A stretch of 64,000 nt of DNA from Thermoflavimicrobium daqui (GTDB taxonomy: Bacteria; Bacillota; Bacilli; Thermoactinomycetales; Thermoactinomycetaceae), in the NCBI RefSeq assembly GCF_003313465.1, contig NZ_KZ845669.1:83149-147148 (forward strand). Direction: 5' to 3'. Of the stretch, positions 52,945 to 61,334 are shown in pieces (the stretch's first letter is position 1; the number at the start of each line of letters is the position of its first letter). The position numbers and the translations under genes are program-made. Below the pieces are notes generated by a model. That model saw only the letters and a list, made by a program, of their open reading frames with translations, did no database searches and was not told the DNA's origin.

Positions 52945-53337
52945 GTGGCACAAGTTCAGTTTTATGGAACCGGTCGCCGTAAGGAATCCGTTGCGCGTGT
53001 GCGTCTGGTTGCCGGAGATGGCCGGATTGTAGTAAATGGTCGCAATTTGGATGAGTTTTTTGGTCTTGAAACTTTAAAAGCAATTGTACGTCAGCCATTA
53101 GTATTAACGGATACGTTAGGTCGCTATGATGTATTAATTAATGTTCATGGTGGAGGCTTTACCGGACAAGCAGGTGCAATTCGTCATGGTATCGCTCGCG
53201 CTCTTTTAAAAGTAAATCCTGAGCTTCGTCCTGTTCTCAAAAAAGCAGGCTTCTTAACCCGTGACCCACGGATGAAAGAACGTAAAAAATATGGTCTTAA
53301 AGCAGCTCGTCGCGCTCCTCAGTTCTCTAAGCGTTAA
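52945..53337 (+). CDS. rpsI: 30S ribosomal protein S9
   Basis: A 130-residue protein, [21 protein letters not shown], with the C-terminal tRNA-contacting tail [17 protein letters not shown] start after AAAGGAGG, 19 nt from rplM. Confidence 0.98.
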   Translation: MAQVQFYGTGRRKESVARVRLVAGDGRIVVNGRNLDEFFGLETLKAIVRQPLVLTDTLGRYDVLINVHGGGFTGQAGAIRHGIARALLKVNPELRPVLKKAGFLTRDPRMKERKKYGLKAARRAPQFSKR

Positions 53338-53358
53338 CGACTTGCATACTCATTTACC

Positions 53359-53385
53359 AACCCTCGCTGGCCGAGGGTTTTTTCT
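53359..53385 (+). terminator. Terminator after rpsI
   Basis: AACCCTCG (53359-53366) / CGAGGGTT (53372-53379) with T-rich tail TTTTTC. Confidence 0.92.
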
Positions 53386-53466
53386 TTTTCTATTTTTCAA
53401 GTATGCTTTAAATAAAATTGTCTACAATGGTATTTAGAAAGTGATTACACCAAAGGAGAAGCTGTT

Positions 53467-53925
53467 ATGAGTGGAGAAATTATCGATTTTGAACAGAAGT
53501 ATAGTGAGCGGAAAGAAAAGTTGCGTGTAGAGGCTCTGCGTACCTTTCCTTGGGATGAAGTAGAAAGCTTTCGTAATGAAGCTTTAGAGCCTATTATCCG
53601 TTCACTCTCTGATCAAAAACGGATTATCTTATTAGAAATGGCTTACCGTTTAATTTTTGAGGCTTATGCGGTAGGAATGGTCGAGGCTAAAAAGGCACTG
53701 TCTTTGAAACGAGGTTTATCACAAGAAGTAGATTGGAATACGGTTTACTTACATTTTTATAAAAAACTTGGTGAGGAATTGATTCAAGAGACAATCAATG
53801 ATTTCGCAATATTTTATTGGATGGAAGAATGGAACAGTCAAAGTATATATTTTTTATTTGAGGATATATTTCAAGGTTGGTTTATTCAAGGAATTAAAGT
53901 AGCACTTAAATTAAATATCCGTTAG
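53467..53925 (+). CDS. ybaK: DUF2521 family protein YbaK
   Basis: A 152-residue soluble, largely helical protein of unknown function. It corresponds to B. subtilis YbaK by position (after rpsI, before cwlD) and by length and composition (MSGEIIDFEQKYSERKEKLR ... DWNTVYLHFYKKLGEELIQ). It has no membrane segment and no cysteine pairs. AAAGGAG lies upstream of the ATG. In B. subtilis cwlD follows directly; here two permeases intervene. Not to be confused with the prolyl-tRNA deacylase also called YbaK in E. coli. Confidence 0.8.
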   Translation: MSGEIIDFEQKYSERKEKLRVEALRTFPWDEVESFRNEALEPIIRSLSDQKRIILLEMAYRLIFEAYAVGMVEAKKALSLKRGLSQEVDWNTVYLHFYKKLGEELIQETINDFAIFYWMEEWNSQSIYFLFEDIFQGWFIQGIKVALKLNIR

Positions 53926-54187
53926 CAGAGGTTTTTAACGACTCCTTGTCACTTTACCATCATCTATCCAATCTGTGTAACAAGAGTTTATAAACTCTTT
54001 CTCCTTTTATAAAATATTTGTATACAATTTAAAGATGGGCATTCAGTATTTGTAAGTAGTAAACTATCAACCTTAGGAGTAATTATGATTTACTAAAAAG
54101 ACTACTTTTTTCCTTGCTAGGAGAGGATTTATGTTTATAAATAGGCATATTTGTAGTGATAATATAATAATAGAGAGACCAAAAAAG

Positions 54188-54221
54188 CCCTTAGTTTATC
54201 AGTTGACTAAGGGTTTTTTTT
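54188..54221 (+). terminator. Intrinsic terminator, orphan
   Basis: CCCTTAGT (54188-54195) / ACTAAGGG (54206-54213), then eight T. It lies 260 nt past ybaK; it either ends a long ybaK 3' UTR or belongs to a short unannotated transcript. A-rich sequence on the left arm makes it usable in both directions. Confidence 0.85.
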
Positions 54222-54398
54222 CTTTGATTAATCAGTAATCATAAGCTACAAAAATGCTTAAGGCAGTTGTCCTCACCATAAATAGTAGCTAAAGTCCATT
54301 TCATCCATTGCTGGATCTTTTCATTTTGTTTCGATCACTTAATTCATTGGCAATTTAATTGTTTGCGTTTATTGATAATAATAAAAATGGATAGGAAT

Positions 54399-54433
54399 TA
54401 AAAAAGGTAAGCACAAGTAGATTTGTACTTACC
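54399..54433 (-). terminator. Minus-strand terminator of the permease pair
   Basis: On the minus strand, GGTAAG (54433-54428) pairs with CTTACC (54411-54406) with an extra ACAA/TTGT helix and a run of T (54405-54399). It lies 18 nt past the permease stop. Confidence 0.85.
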
Positions 54434-54451
54434 TTTGGATTAACTTACTCT

Positions 54452-55837
54452 TTATAAGTTACCAACTCGATTTTTCTTTTTTCGTAGGAATAGGAAGTAG
54501 TAAATATAACATAATATGACCACTACACTACCACCATAGAAAATTACTTTTAAATCCTCTACTAAGAGAAGGCTAAAAAGGAAGATAAGGTTTAGTATAA
54601 AGGCTACAATTGGTAAGAATGGATAAAGCGGTGTACGGAATTTCAAATCCTCAAGTTTGTTTCCTTGAGCTAAATAACGTTTTCTAAAGAAAAGAAGCGA
54701 TAGTGGAATGGACATCCAACCGATAATAGCTCCCATTCCAGCTGCATTAATCAGCCAATTAAATGCTTTTTCCGGTGAATATAGATTGGTAAGTAATGCG
54801 ATAATCGAGAAAAAGAATGTGAAGATCAGAGAAACGATAGGGACTCCACGTTTATTTACTTTACTAAGTGCAGAACTAACGAGTCCTTCTTTTGACATTG
54901 ACCAAATAATACGAGTTGATGAGTATAGTCCAGCATTTGCCGCAGAGAATAGTGCGGTTATAATAACAAAGTTCATAATATCTGCTGCATAAGGAATACC
55001 AATTCGATCAAAAACCCAAACAAAAGGACTTTCGACTTTTCCGGCTTCGGTCCATGGCATTAAACCTGCTAATATAGCAATGGCTAAAACAAAGAAAATA
55101 ACAGTACGCCAAGCTGTTTGACGAATGGCACGTGGTATGGTCTTTTCGGGTTCACTACTTTCTCCGGCAGCAATGCCAACCATTTCTGTACCTTGGAAAG
55201 AAAAGTTAACCGTAATCATCGTTAGGAGAATGGCAGCAATTCCATGTGGGAAGAAACCACCATGAGCTGTGTAGTTGGATAACATGGGTGCTTCTGTATA
55301 CCCTTTCATTGGAATTAGTCCAAATAAAGCTCCTAGCCCTAAGATAATAAAGAGAATAATGGTAATCACTTTGATACTGGAGAACCAGAACTCACTTTCA
55401 CCAAAACTTCGAGCCGAAACAGCATTAATGATAAAGAGTAAAGAGGCAAAAAGTACAATCCAAATCCATGATGGAGTATGTGGGAACCATCGTTTCATCA
55501 TTTCTGAAATTGAAGTAATATCCAGAGCTATTGTTGGTGGCCAACTAAACCAATACATCATTCCTACGGTAAATCCAGTTCCTGGACCGATATATTTACT
55601 AGCATAAGCTTGGAAAGATCCAGATACTGGCATGCTTACAGCAAGCTCACCTAAACAAAGCATAATCATAAACATAACCAGACCACCAAAAGTATAGGCT
55701 AAAAGCGCCCCACCAGGTCCAGCCTGATTTAAGGTTTGACTAGTTCCTAGGAAGAAACCTGTTCCAACAACGCCTCCTAACGCAATCATAAATAAATGTC
55801 TTGGTTTAAGAGTACGTTTTAACTGTTGATTTTCCAT
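54452..55837 (-). CDS. Amino-acid permease, APC superfamily (copy 2)
   Basis: A 461-residue protein with 12 predicted membrane helices. Family signatures: LKPRHLFMIALGGVVGTGFFLGTS (TM1 substrate-binding glycine loop), FQGTEMVGIAAGESSEPEKTIPRAIRQTAWR, and NFVIITALFSAANAGLYSSTRIIWSMSKEG. This is the amino-acid transporter (AAT) branch that includes RocE, AnsP, LysP and YbxG; the substrate cannot be set from sequence by eye. It is a close paralogue of the gene 63 nt upstream, very likely a tandem duplication. GGAGGTC precedes the ATG. Confidence 0.9.
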   Translation of the reverse strand: MENQQLKRTLKPRHLFMIALGGVVGTGFFLGTSQTLNQAGPGGALLAYTFGGLVMFMIMLCLGELAVSMPVSGSFQAYASKYIGPGTGFTVGMMYWFSWPPTIALDITSISEMMKRWFPHTPSWIWIVLFASLLFIINAVSARSFGESEFWFSSIKVITIILFIILGLGALFGLIPMKGYTEAPMLSNYTAHGGFFPHGIAAILLTMITVNFSFQGTEMVGIAAGESSEPEKTIPRAIRQTAWRTVIFFVLAIAILAGLMPWTEAGKVESPFVWVFDRIGIPYAADIMNFVIITALFSAANAGLYSSTRIIWSMSKEGLVSSALSKVNKRGVPIVSLIFTFFFSIIALLTNLYSPEKAFNWLINAAGMGAIIGWMSIPLSLLFFRKRYLAQGNKLEDLKFRTPLYPFLPIVAFILNLIFLFSLLLVEDLKVIFYGGSVVVILCYIYYFLFLRKKKNRVGNL

Positions 55838-55899
55838 AAATGACCTCCATCTATTTGAAAGTACGTTTGATAAATATAACAGGAATACTGAAGTAGCTA

Positions 55900-57312
55900 T
55901 TATCGATGAGCTTTTTTATGGATGTTCTTACTATTGTAGACAGATCTGTCGATACGCTTTCTTATAAAGATAAAATAGTATAGATAACATAATACAATTG
56001 CGATACTACCGCCAATAAATACGGGTTGCTGCTCAGGAATAAAGATCAAACTAATCAAAACAATGAAGTTGAAACCAAAAGCTAGAATAGGTACTACAGG
56101 ATAAAATGGTGTATGGAACTTCAATTCTTCAATTTTTCCGCCTTCAGAAAGATATTGTTTCCGAAAGAAAAATTGAGAAAGTGGGATAGAAATCCAACCT
56201 ACTAGTGCTGCTAAAGCAGCTGCATTTAATAACCAAGCAAATGCCTTTTCAGGAGAGACGAGGTTGGTAAGTAAGCCTAAAATCGAGATTGCAAAAGTAA
56301 AAGCAAGTGCTGTAAATGGTACACCCCGTTGATTTACTTTACCTAGGCGAGGACTTACTAGTTTTTCTTGAGCTAAAGACCAAATCATTCGGGTAGATGA
56401 ATATAAACCAGAATTAGCTGCTGAGAAAAGGGCTGTGATAATAACAAAGTTCATAATATCAGCAGCATAAGGAATCCCAATTTTATCAAATACTACTACG
56501 AAAGGGCTTTCTACTTTTCCTGCTTCAGTCCAAGGGATCAGCCCAGCGAGAATTGTAATTCCAAGAACAAAGAAAAGGACTGTACGCCAAGCTGTTTGTC
56601 GAATAGCACGTGGAATTGATTTTTCAGGTTGATCACTTTCTCCAGCCGCAATACCAACGATTTCTGTACCCTGAAATGAGAAGTTCACTGCAATCATAGT
56701 TAGAAAAACAGCAGATAGACCATTTGGGAATAAGCCGCCATGATTCATATAATTAGAAAACATTGGAGCGGATTGATCTTTCATAGAGATAAGTCCAAAT
56801 AGTGCTGCTCCTCCTAAAATAATAAATAGAACAATCGTGACAACTTTAATTCCTGCTAGCCAAAACTCACTTTCACCATAACTACGTGTTGAAAGTGCAT
56901 TAATGATAAAAATTAAGACTGAGAAAGTAATAATCCATATCCATGATGAGGAATGAGGAAACCACCGTTTCATTAGTTCAGACATAGAAGTAATGTCGAG
57001 AGAAATAGTTGCAACCCAATTTAACCAATACATGATCCCAACCATAAATCCAGTGGCTGGGCCAATAAACATACTCGCATACCTTTGAAAAGAACCAGAT
57101 ACCGGCATAGCTACTGCTAATTCTCCCAAACAAAGCATGATTAAAAACATAACCAAACCACCAACAGTAAATGATAAGATGGCTCCACCAGGTCCTGCTT
57201 GATGGATAATCTGGCTTGTTCCTAAAAAAAATCCGGTTCCAATCACGCCACCTAATGCAATCATTGAGATATGTCTTGGCTTTAAGGATCGCTTAAGTTG
57301 TTGCTCTTCCAT
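55900..57312 (-). CDS. Amino-acid permease, APC superfamily (copy 1)
   Basis: A 470-residue protein with 12 helices, near-identical in architecture to the downstream copy (LKPRHISMIALGGVIGTGFFLGTS; SFQGTEIVGIAAGESDQPEKSIPRAIRQ). It differs by a longer basic C-tail (RKRIDRSVYNSKNIHKKAHR). AAGGAGG precedes the ATG. First gene of the minus-strand pair. A cre-like palindrome 154 nt upstream suggests carbon-catabolite control. The pair splits the ybaK-cwlD neighbourhood. Confidence 0.9.
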   Translation of the reverse strand: MEEQQLKRSLKPRHISMIALGGVIGTGFFLGTSQIIHQAGPGGAILSFTVGGLVMFLIMLCLGELAVAMPVSGSFQRYASMFIGPATGFMVGIMYWLNWVATISLDITSMSELMKRWFPHSSSWIWIITFSVLIFIINALSTRSYGESEFWLAGIKVVTIVLFIILGGAALFGLISMKDQSAPMFSNYMNHGGLFPNGLSAVFLTMIAVNFSFQGTEIVGIAAGESDQPEKSIPRAIRQTAWRTVLFFVLGITILAGLIPWTEAGKVESPFVVVFDKIGIPYAADIMNFVIITALFSAANSGLYSSTRMIWSLAQEKLVSPRLGKVNQRGVPFTALAFTFAISILGLLTNLVSPEKAFAWLLNAAALAALVGWISIPLSQFFFRKQYLSEGGKIEELKFHTPFYPVVPILAFGFNFIVLISLIFIPEQQPVFIGGSIAIVLCYLYYFIFIRKRIDRSVYNSKNIHKKAHR

Positions 57313-57465
57313 TGGTCAGCCTCCTTACTGTCTTGAAAAGTGAGTAGCGAATGATGGCTTTTTATTTTATATCATTCTTTATAAATACAGGACTCTATAT
57401 TTATAATAGTGATTGTAGGTTGCCACATCGTTTGGTCTCACTCACTTATTACATAAACCTATGCT

Positions 57466-57479
57466 AGAAAGCGCTTTCT
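57466..57479. promoter_or_regulatory. cre-like palindrome
   Basis: AGAAAGCGCTTTCT, a perfect 14-bp palindrome, matches the CcpA consensus core (TGWAARCGYTWNCW) except at the first base. It lies 154 nt upstream of the permease start. Promoter not identified. Confidence 0.5.
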
Positions 57480-57797
57480 CGGTCTTTTCTCGTAATCTAA
57501 TGATTTTATTTTAGTATAATATATATACATTTATCAACATAAAATATAATTTTTGGTAATAATTATCTAATTTTATGTATAAATATAATATATTTTTAAA
57601 GAAAATATAAAGTATACTCTGCTCGTTGCTTTATTGTGTTTGGTTAGCGCAATGAATAAAACATGTATTAAAAATTTCTTAAAGCTGTATTTTTATTATT
57701 TTTCGCTGAAAATACCCTCATCTACTATAAGTAGGGGTGAAATATTATCATATCCATCTGAATAAGTAAAAAGCCTTCATTACTTTTAAACTTGTCC

Positions 57798-57826
57798 CAT
57801 ATATATTTACTATCTGAGCATACTAA
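57798..57826 (+). promoter_or_regulatory. Sporulation-type promoter for cwlD
   Basis: CATACTAA (57819-57826) fits the -10 of SigE/SigG promoters, with CATATAT (57798-57804) 14 nt upstream as the -35. cwlD is expressed from SigE- and SigG-type promoters in B. subtilis. Start of transcription near 57834, 25 nt before the ATG. Confidence 0.55.
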
Positions 57827-57858
57827 AGAGGAAAAAGAGTTGAGTGAGGGGACAAAAT

Positions 57859-58593
57859 ATGCAAGTTACGTTTGGTTACAAGTTATTACGGTATATAAGT
57901 TGGGTGATATTTGGAATCAGTATCGCTTTATTTACATATGTGGAGATGGCTCAACCAGTATGGAGTGCAAACAAAATACCACTAATTGGTAAGGTTATTG
58001 TTATCGATCCTGGACATGGTGGCCCAGATGGCGGAGCCGTTAGTAAATACGGAATTATTGAGAAGGAAATTACATTGAAGATTAGTAGCTATTTAAGAGA
58101 CTATCTAGTTCAAAGTGGAGCTAAAGTTGTGATGACACGAGAAAAGGATATGGATTTAGCTGACTCAGAAACAAATCGTCTAAGTAAACGAAAGACCCAA
58201 GATTTGATTCGACGAATTCAGTTGGTAAAAAAAATCAAACCAGATACATTTATTAGTATTCATTTGAACGCTTATCCTTCTGCAGTTTGGAATGGAGCAC
58301 AAACTTTTTATTATCCAGTACGTGATGAAAATAAAAAGTTAGCTACCTTTATACAGTCGAGTCTTATCAAATATTTAGGGAATACAACACGTGTTCCCAA
58401 GCCTATTCATAATGTTTTTGTGTTGAAACAATCACCAGTCCCTACTGCTTTAGTTGAAGCAGGATTTCTATCTAATCATCAAGAAGCTATGCTTTTATCT
58501 ACTAGTTCATATCAAGAAAAAATAGCTGCTGCGATTTACTATGGAATTTTGGATTATTATTCAGGTAAAAAAGCGTTGGAATTTGCGTTATAA
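57859..58593 (+). CDS. cwlD: N-acetylmuramoyl-L-alanine amidase CwlD
   Basis: Removes peptides from muramic acid so that spore-cortex muramic-delta-lactam can form, acting with PdaA. The 244-residue protein has one N-terminal membrane or signal helix (residues 12-30) and an amidase_3 domain with zinc ligands in VIDPGHGGPDGGA (His), IIEKEITL (Glu) and ISIHLNAYPS (His), and the catalytic Glu in ALVEAGFLSN. ATG 57859 follows GAGGGGAC. Confidence 0.95.
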   Translation: MQVTFGYKLLRYISWVIFGISIALFTYVEMAQPVWSANKIPLIGKVIVIDPGHGGPDGGAVSKYGIIEKEITLKISSYLRDYLVQSGAKVVMTREKDMDLADSETNRLSKRKTQDLIRRIQLVKKIKPDTFISIHLNAYPSAVWNGAQTFYYPVRDENKKLATFIQSSLIKYLGNTTRVPKPIHNVFVLKQSPVPTALVEAGFLSNHQEAMLLSTSSYQEKIAAAIYYGILDYYSGKKALEFAL

Positions 58594-58636
58594 TAAGATG
58601 CATAAATTTGAATTTATCATCGAGGTGTTCTCGTCA

Positions 58637-59734
58637 ATGATTACAAAAGAAAAAATACTAGAAGTATTAAGCAATGTGAAGGATCCTGAGCTCAATAAGA
58701 GCCTAGTTGAGCTAAATATGATTCGAAATATCCAGATAGATGGATTGAGCGTTTCATTGGATGTTATTCTTACAGTTCAAGGTTGTCCATTGAAGCTCAA
58801 AATTCAAGAAGATGTAGAAGAAGCCATTCGCAATTTAGGTGCAAAGGAAGTTCATGTTCGCTTTGGAGCGATGACAGATGAGGAAAGAGCTGCACTTGCT
58901 GCACAATTACGTAATGAACGACAAACAGACCAAACAAAAGTGAATTCTGGAGTTTCGTCTATTTCTCCTCTTCTTTCATCGGAATCTAAGACTGAGTTTA
59001 TTGCAATTGCGAGTGGAAAAGGTGGCGTTGGAAAATCAACTGTATCAGTTAACCTAGCAGTGGCTTTAGCACGTGAAGGAAAACAGGTAGGGATTATTGA
59101 TGCAGATATCTATGGTTTTAGTGTTCCAGATATGATGGGAATTGAGCAACGCCCTGTTGTTATCGACCGTACAATCATTCCGGTTAATCGCTTTGGAGTA
59201 AAAGTTATGTCGATGGGGTTCTTTGTAGAAGATAATGCACCTGTTGTTTGGCGGGGACCCATGTTAGGAAAAATGTTACGTAACTTCTTTAGTGAAGTAC
59301 ATTGGGGAGACTTAGATTATCTATTGTTGGATCTCCCACCAGGTACTGGAGATGTTGCTTTAGATGTGCACCAGTTAATACCACAAAGTAAAGAAATTAT
59401 CGTAACGACTCCACATGCAACTGCTGCTTTTGTAGCGGCCCGTGCTGGTGCAATGGCGATTCATACGAAACATGATCTAATTGGTGTTGTTGAAAATATG
59501 TCTTGGTATGAAAATAGACTTGGAGAAAAAGAATATGTGTTTGGACGCGGAGGTGGCCAGAAGCTAGCTCAAGCGTTAAATGTAGAGTTATTAGCCCAAA
59601 TTCCGCTAGGAGCACCCGAAGAAAAAGATATCCAAGATCCAAATTACTCTCCATCGATTTATAATGAACAGCATCCAATCGGTAGTATATACCAAAAATT
59701 AGCCCAGAAAGTCATTGCTAACACTGGAAAATAA
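58637..59734 (+). CDS. salA: Mrp/NBP35-family ATPase SalA
   Basis: A P-loop ATPase of the MinD/Mrp class. B. subtilis SalA represses scoC; Mrp homologues are Fe-S carriers. The 365-residue protein has an N-terminal MIP18/DUF59 domain (ITKEKILEVLSNVKDPELNKSLVELNMI), the deviant Walker A SGKGGVGKST (residues 126-135), GIIDADIYGFSVP and LLLDLPPGTGDV. A CxxC Fe-S pair is not seen near the C-terminus. ATG 58637 follows GAGGTG; the frame upstream overlaps cwlD without homology. Confidence 0.93.
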   Translation: MITKEKILEVLSNVKDPELNKSLVELNMIRNIQIDGLSVSLDVILTVQGCPLKLKIQEDVEEAIRNLGAKEVHVRFGAMTDEERAALAAQLRNERQTDQTKVNSGVSSISPLLSSESKTEFIAIASGKGGVGKSTVSVNLAVALAREGKQVGIIDADIYGFSVPDMMGIEQRPVVIDRTIIPVNRFGVKVMSMGFFVEDNAPVVWRGPMLGKMLRNFFSEVHWGDLDYLLLDLPPGTGDVALDVHQLIPQSKEIIVTTPHATAAFVAARAGAMAIHTKHDLIGVVENMSWYENRLGEKEYVFGRGGGQKLAQALNVELLAQIPLGAPEEKDIQDPNYSPSIYNEQHPIGSIYQKLAQKVIANTGK

Positions 59735-59752
59735 TAATTTCTTTCTTATAAA

Positions 59753-59786
59753 AAGGTATCTGGATACTTCCAGATACCTTTTTTTC
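59753..59786. terminator. Bidirectional terminator between salA and gerD
   Basis: AAGGTATCTGG (59753-59763) / CCAGATACCTT (59770-59780), flanked by T on the right and A on the left. It serves convergent salA (+) and gerD (-). Confidence 0.93.
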
Positions 59787-59796
59787 TGTGATGGGA

Positions 59797-60420
59797 TTAA
59801 CCACCACCGCCACCAGTAGCGCCACCGCCGCCACCGCCGCCACCAGCGCCACCGGCACCACCACCACCACCTTCGCCCCCTTTTTGGCCACCTTGTTGAA
59901 ATAATTTTTTTAACTTTTCTTGGAAACTAGGAATTTGAATGGCTTCTTCCATAACTTTCATGGTTTCCTTACGAAATTCTTGGCTTTTTAGTAGTTGGAT
60001 CACTTGCTTAGAAAACGCCGGATCTTTCATAATATCTAAAAGAAGTTTTTGATACTCAGGGTCTTTAAGCAAGATCTTTACCAATTCTTTTTGCTGCTTC
60101 TCAGTTGCTTTGGCTAGATTATCGGCAACTTTTGGCTTAGATAAGAGCTTTTCCCATTCTTTTTTTGTGTGTTGGTTAGTAAGGGATTTGGATATGGTTT
60201 CTTCTAGTTCTTGATTTGAAACAATAATGGCTTGCTTAAACTCTGGATCACTCATTAAATCCTTTAAGGCTTTTTTCCCTTCTGAAGTACGAATGAGGTC
60301 CAGTACCATTTCTTTGGTTTTTTGATAATCAGGTGTTGTCCCTGCTTCTGGGCTTGGTGAACTACAAGAAGTTAATGAAAAGATAAGGATAAGTACAAAA
60401 AGAAAGTACTTACGGTACAT
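59797..60420 (-). CDS. gerD: Spore germination lipoprotein GerD
   Basis: A lipoprotein needed for clustering germinant receptors in the spore inner membrane. The 207-residue protein has a signal peptide ending in the lipobox LTSC (Cys near residue 19). A long helical, charged middle (residues 30-175) follows, then a C-terminal tail composed almost only of Gly with a few Ala (about residues 176-207). Start: ATG 60420 is 9 nt from GGAGGT; ATG 60426 is only 3 nt away. A SigG-type promoter lies upstream. Confidence 0.93.
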   Translation of the reverse strand: MYRKYFLFVLILIFSLTSCSSPSPEAGTTPDYQKTKEMVLDLIRTSEGKKALKDLMSDPEFKQAIIVSNQELEETISKSLTNQHTKKEWEKLLSKPKVADNLAKATEKQQKELVKILLKDPEYQKLLLDIMKDPAFSKQVIQLLKSQEFRKETMKVMEEAIQIPSFQEKLKKLFQQGGQKGGEGGGGGAGGAGGGGGGGGATGGGGG

Positions 60421-60456
60421 GGTCATCGGACCTCCGTTTTGCAGGTTACTATTTGT

Positions 60457-60486
60457 TAATATGAGAAGTTATTTATCTCTTTATGC
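60457..60486 (-). promoter_or_regulatory. SigG-type promoter for gerD
   Basis: On the minus strand, GCATA (60486-60482), an 18-bp spacer and CATATTA (60463-60457), matching the forespore SigG pattern. gerD is SigG-dependent in B. subtilis. Confidence 0.7.
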
Positions 60487-60556
60487 TTGACTAGTCAACC
60501 TTAAGTGGATTTTGTTAAAATCAGAGAAGTGAATGAAACAGGAGCGTTGAAAGCAT

Positions 60557-61273
60557 ATGACATTAAAAAAATTGGTTTGGTGGTTTTTTTCAACTTTACT
60601 TCTTGGAGGAATCTTAGGCATTGTTTTAGGTGGCACAATTAGTCTAATAACCGATATCCATTTAGGAAATGTAACCAAGCTCCTTTTAACTGGTACAATG
60701 TTTGCCTCTGTTGCGGTATTAGGCTTCTTTTCTTACCTAATTTTTAACTGGCTCGGTGCCGGTTTTGTACGTAATGCTCTTTTATTTCAGGTTATCCAAG
60801 TTCTTTTAATTTTACTTGTTCTTGGTAGCTTAACTTATCTTTTTGTATCTAAATTTGTAGGGAAGGATTTATATCTTCACTTACTGGTTCCTTTGTTGAT
60901 TGCTGTTATAGCGTGGATTGTAGCACGAGTTAAAGTAAAATGGACGCAACCTACAGCTTTTATCCCAGCCTTATTTTTTATGATTGCAGCTACAACTTTG
61001 GAAGCAATCCCTTCAATTAAACCAAAAGGAGGAGAAGTTCCGTTAGCCCATCTTTTTTATACGGTGCTAACATTATTAAGCTGTAATGCTTGGCAAATTT
61101 TAAACTTACATCGTTGGATAAAAAAGCGTCCATCTATACAGACAGTACCAGCAGAAACAAAAAAGAATGAAGAGCAGGAAAAAGGGAAAGTAGAAAATAA
61201 AACTGAACAAACGGATAAAGTAATTAATTCTCCTAAAAAGAAAGGTAAAAAGAAAAAGAAGAAAAAGAAATAA
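60557..61273 (+). CDS. kbaA: KinB-signalling pathway activation protein KbaA
   Basis: A membrane protein required for KinB-dependent phosphorelay activation in B. subtilis. 238 residues with six hydrophobic helices (residues 8-165) and a cytoplasmic, highly charged tail that ends in a run of Lys (PKKKGKKKKKKKK). Gene order salA-gerD-kbaA-pdaB supports the assignment. GGAGCG is a weak ribosome site. It converges on pdaB. Confidence 0.88.
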   Translation: MTLKKLVWWFFSTLLLGGILGIVLGGTISLITDIHLGNVTKLLLTGTMFASVAVLGFFSYLIFNWLGAGFVRNALLFQVIQVLLILLVLGSLTYLFVSKFVGKDLYLHLLVPLLIAVIAWIVARVKVKWTQPTAFIPALFFMIAATTLEAIPSIKPKGGEVPLAHLFYTVLTLLSCNAWQILNLHRWIKKRPSIQTVPAETKKNEEQEKGKVENKTEQTDKVINSPKKKGKKKKKKKK

Positions 61274-61279
61274 AAAAAC

Positions 61280-61308
61280 AAAGGTGATTCGTCTTAAGAA
61301 TCACCTTT
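61280..61308. terminator. Bidirectional terminator between kbaA and pdaB
   Basis: AAAGGTGATTC (61280-61290) / GAATCACCTTT (61298-61308). A seven-A run on the left supplies the T tract for the minus strand. Confidence 0.88.
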
Positions 61309-61334
61309 GTTTATAATGAATAGAAGAACCATGG

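Larger units (their letters stand above)
53926..54451. other. Intergenic region between ybaK and the permease pair
   Basis: AT-rich. It holds two terminators (54188-54221 plus strand, 54399-54433 minus strand). A ribosome-site-like AGGAGAGG precedes an ATG at 54131, but the 36-codon frame runs through the terminator hairpin and is not convincing. Confidence 0.45.
57313..57858. other. Divergent regulatory region between permeases and cwlD
   Basis: About 545 nt, very AT-rich (57520-57610 in particular), without a supportable gene. It holds the cre-like site (57466-57479) and the cwlD promoter candidate (57798-57826). Confidence 0.5.

Noticed and set aside
54131..54241. 36-codon frame with AGGAGAGG upstream
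   Set aside because: Its coding sequence includes a strong intrinsic terminator with eight T, so full-length mRNA is unlikely.
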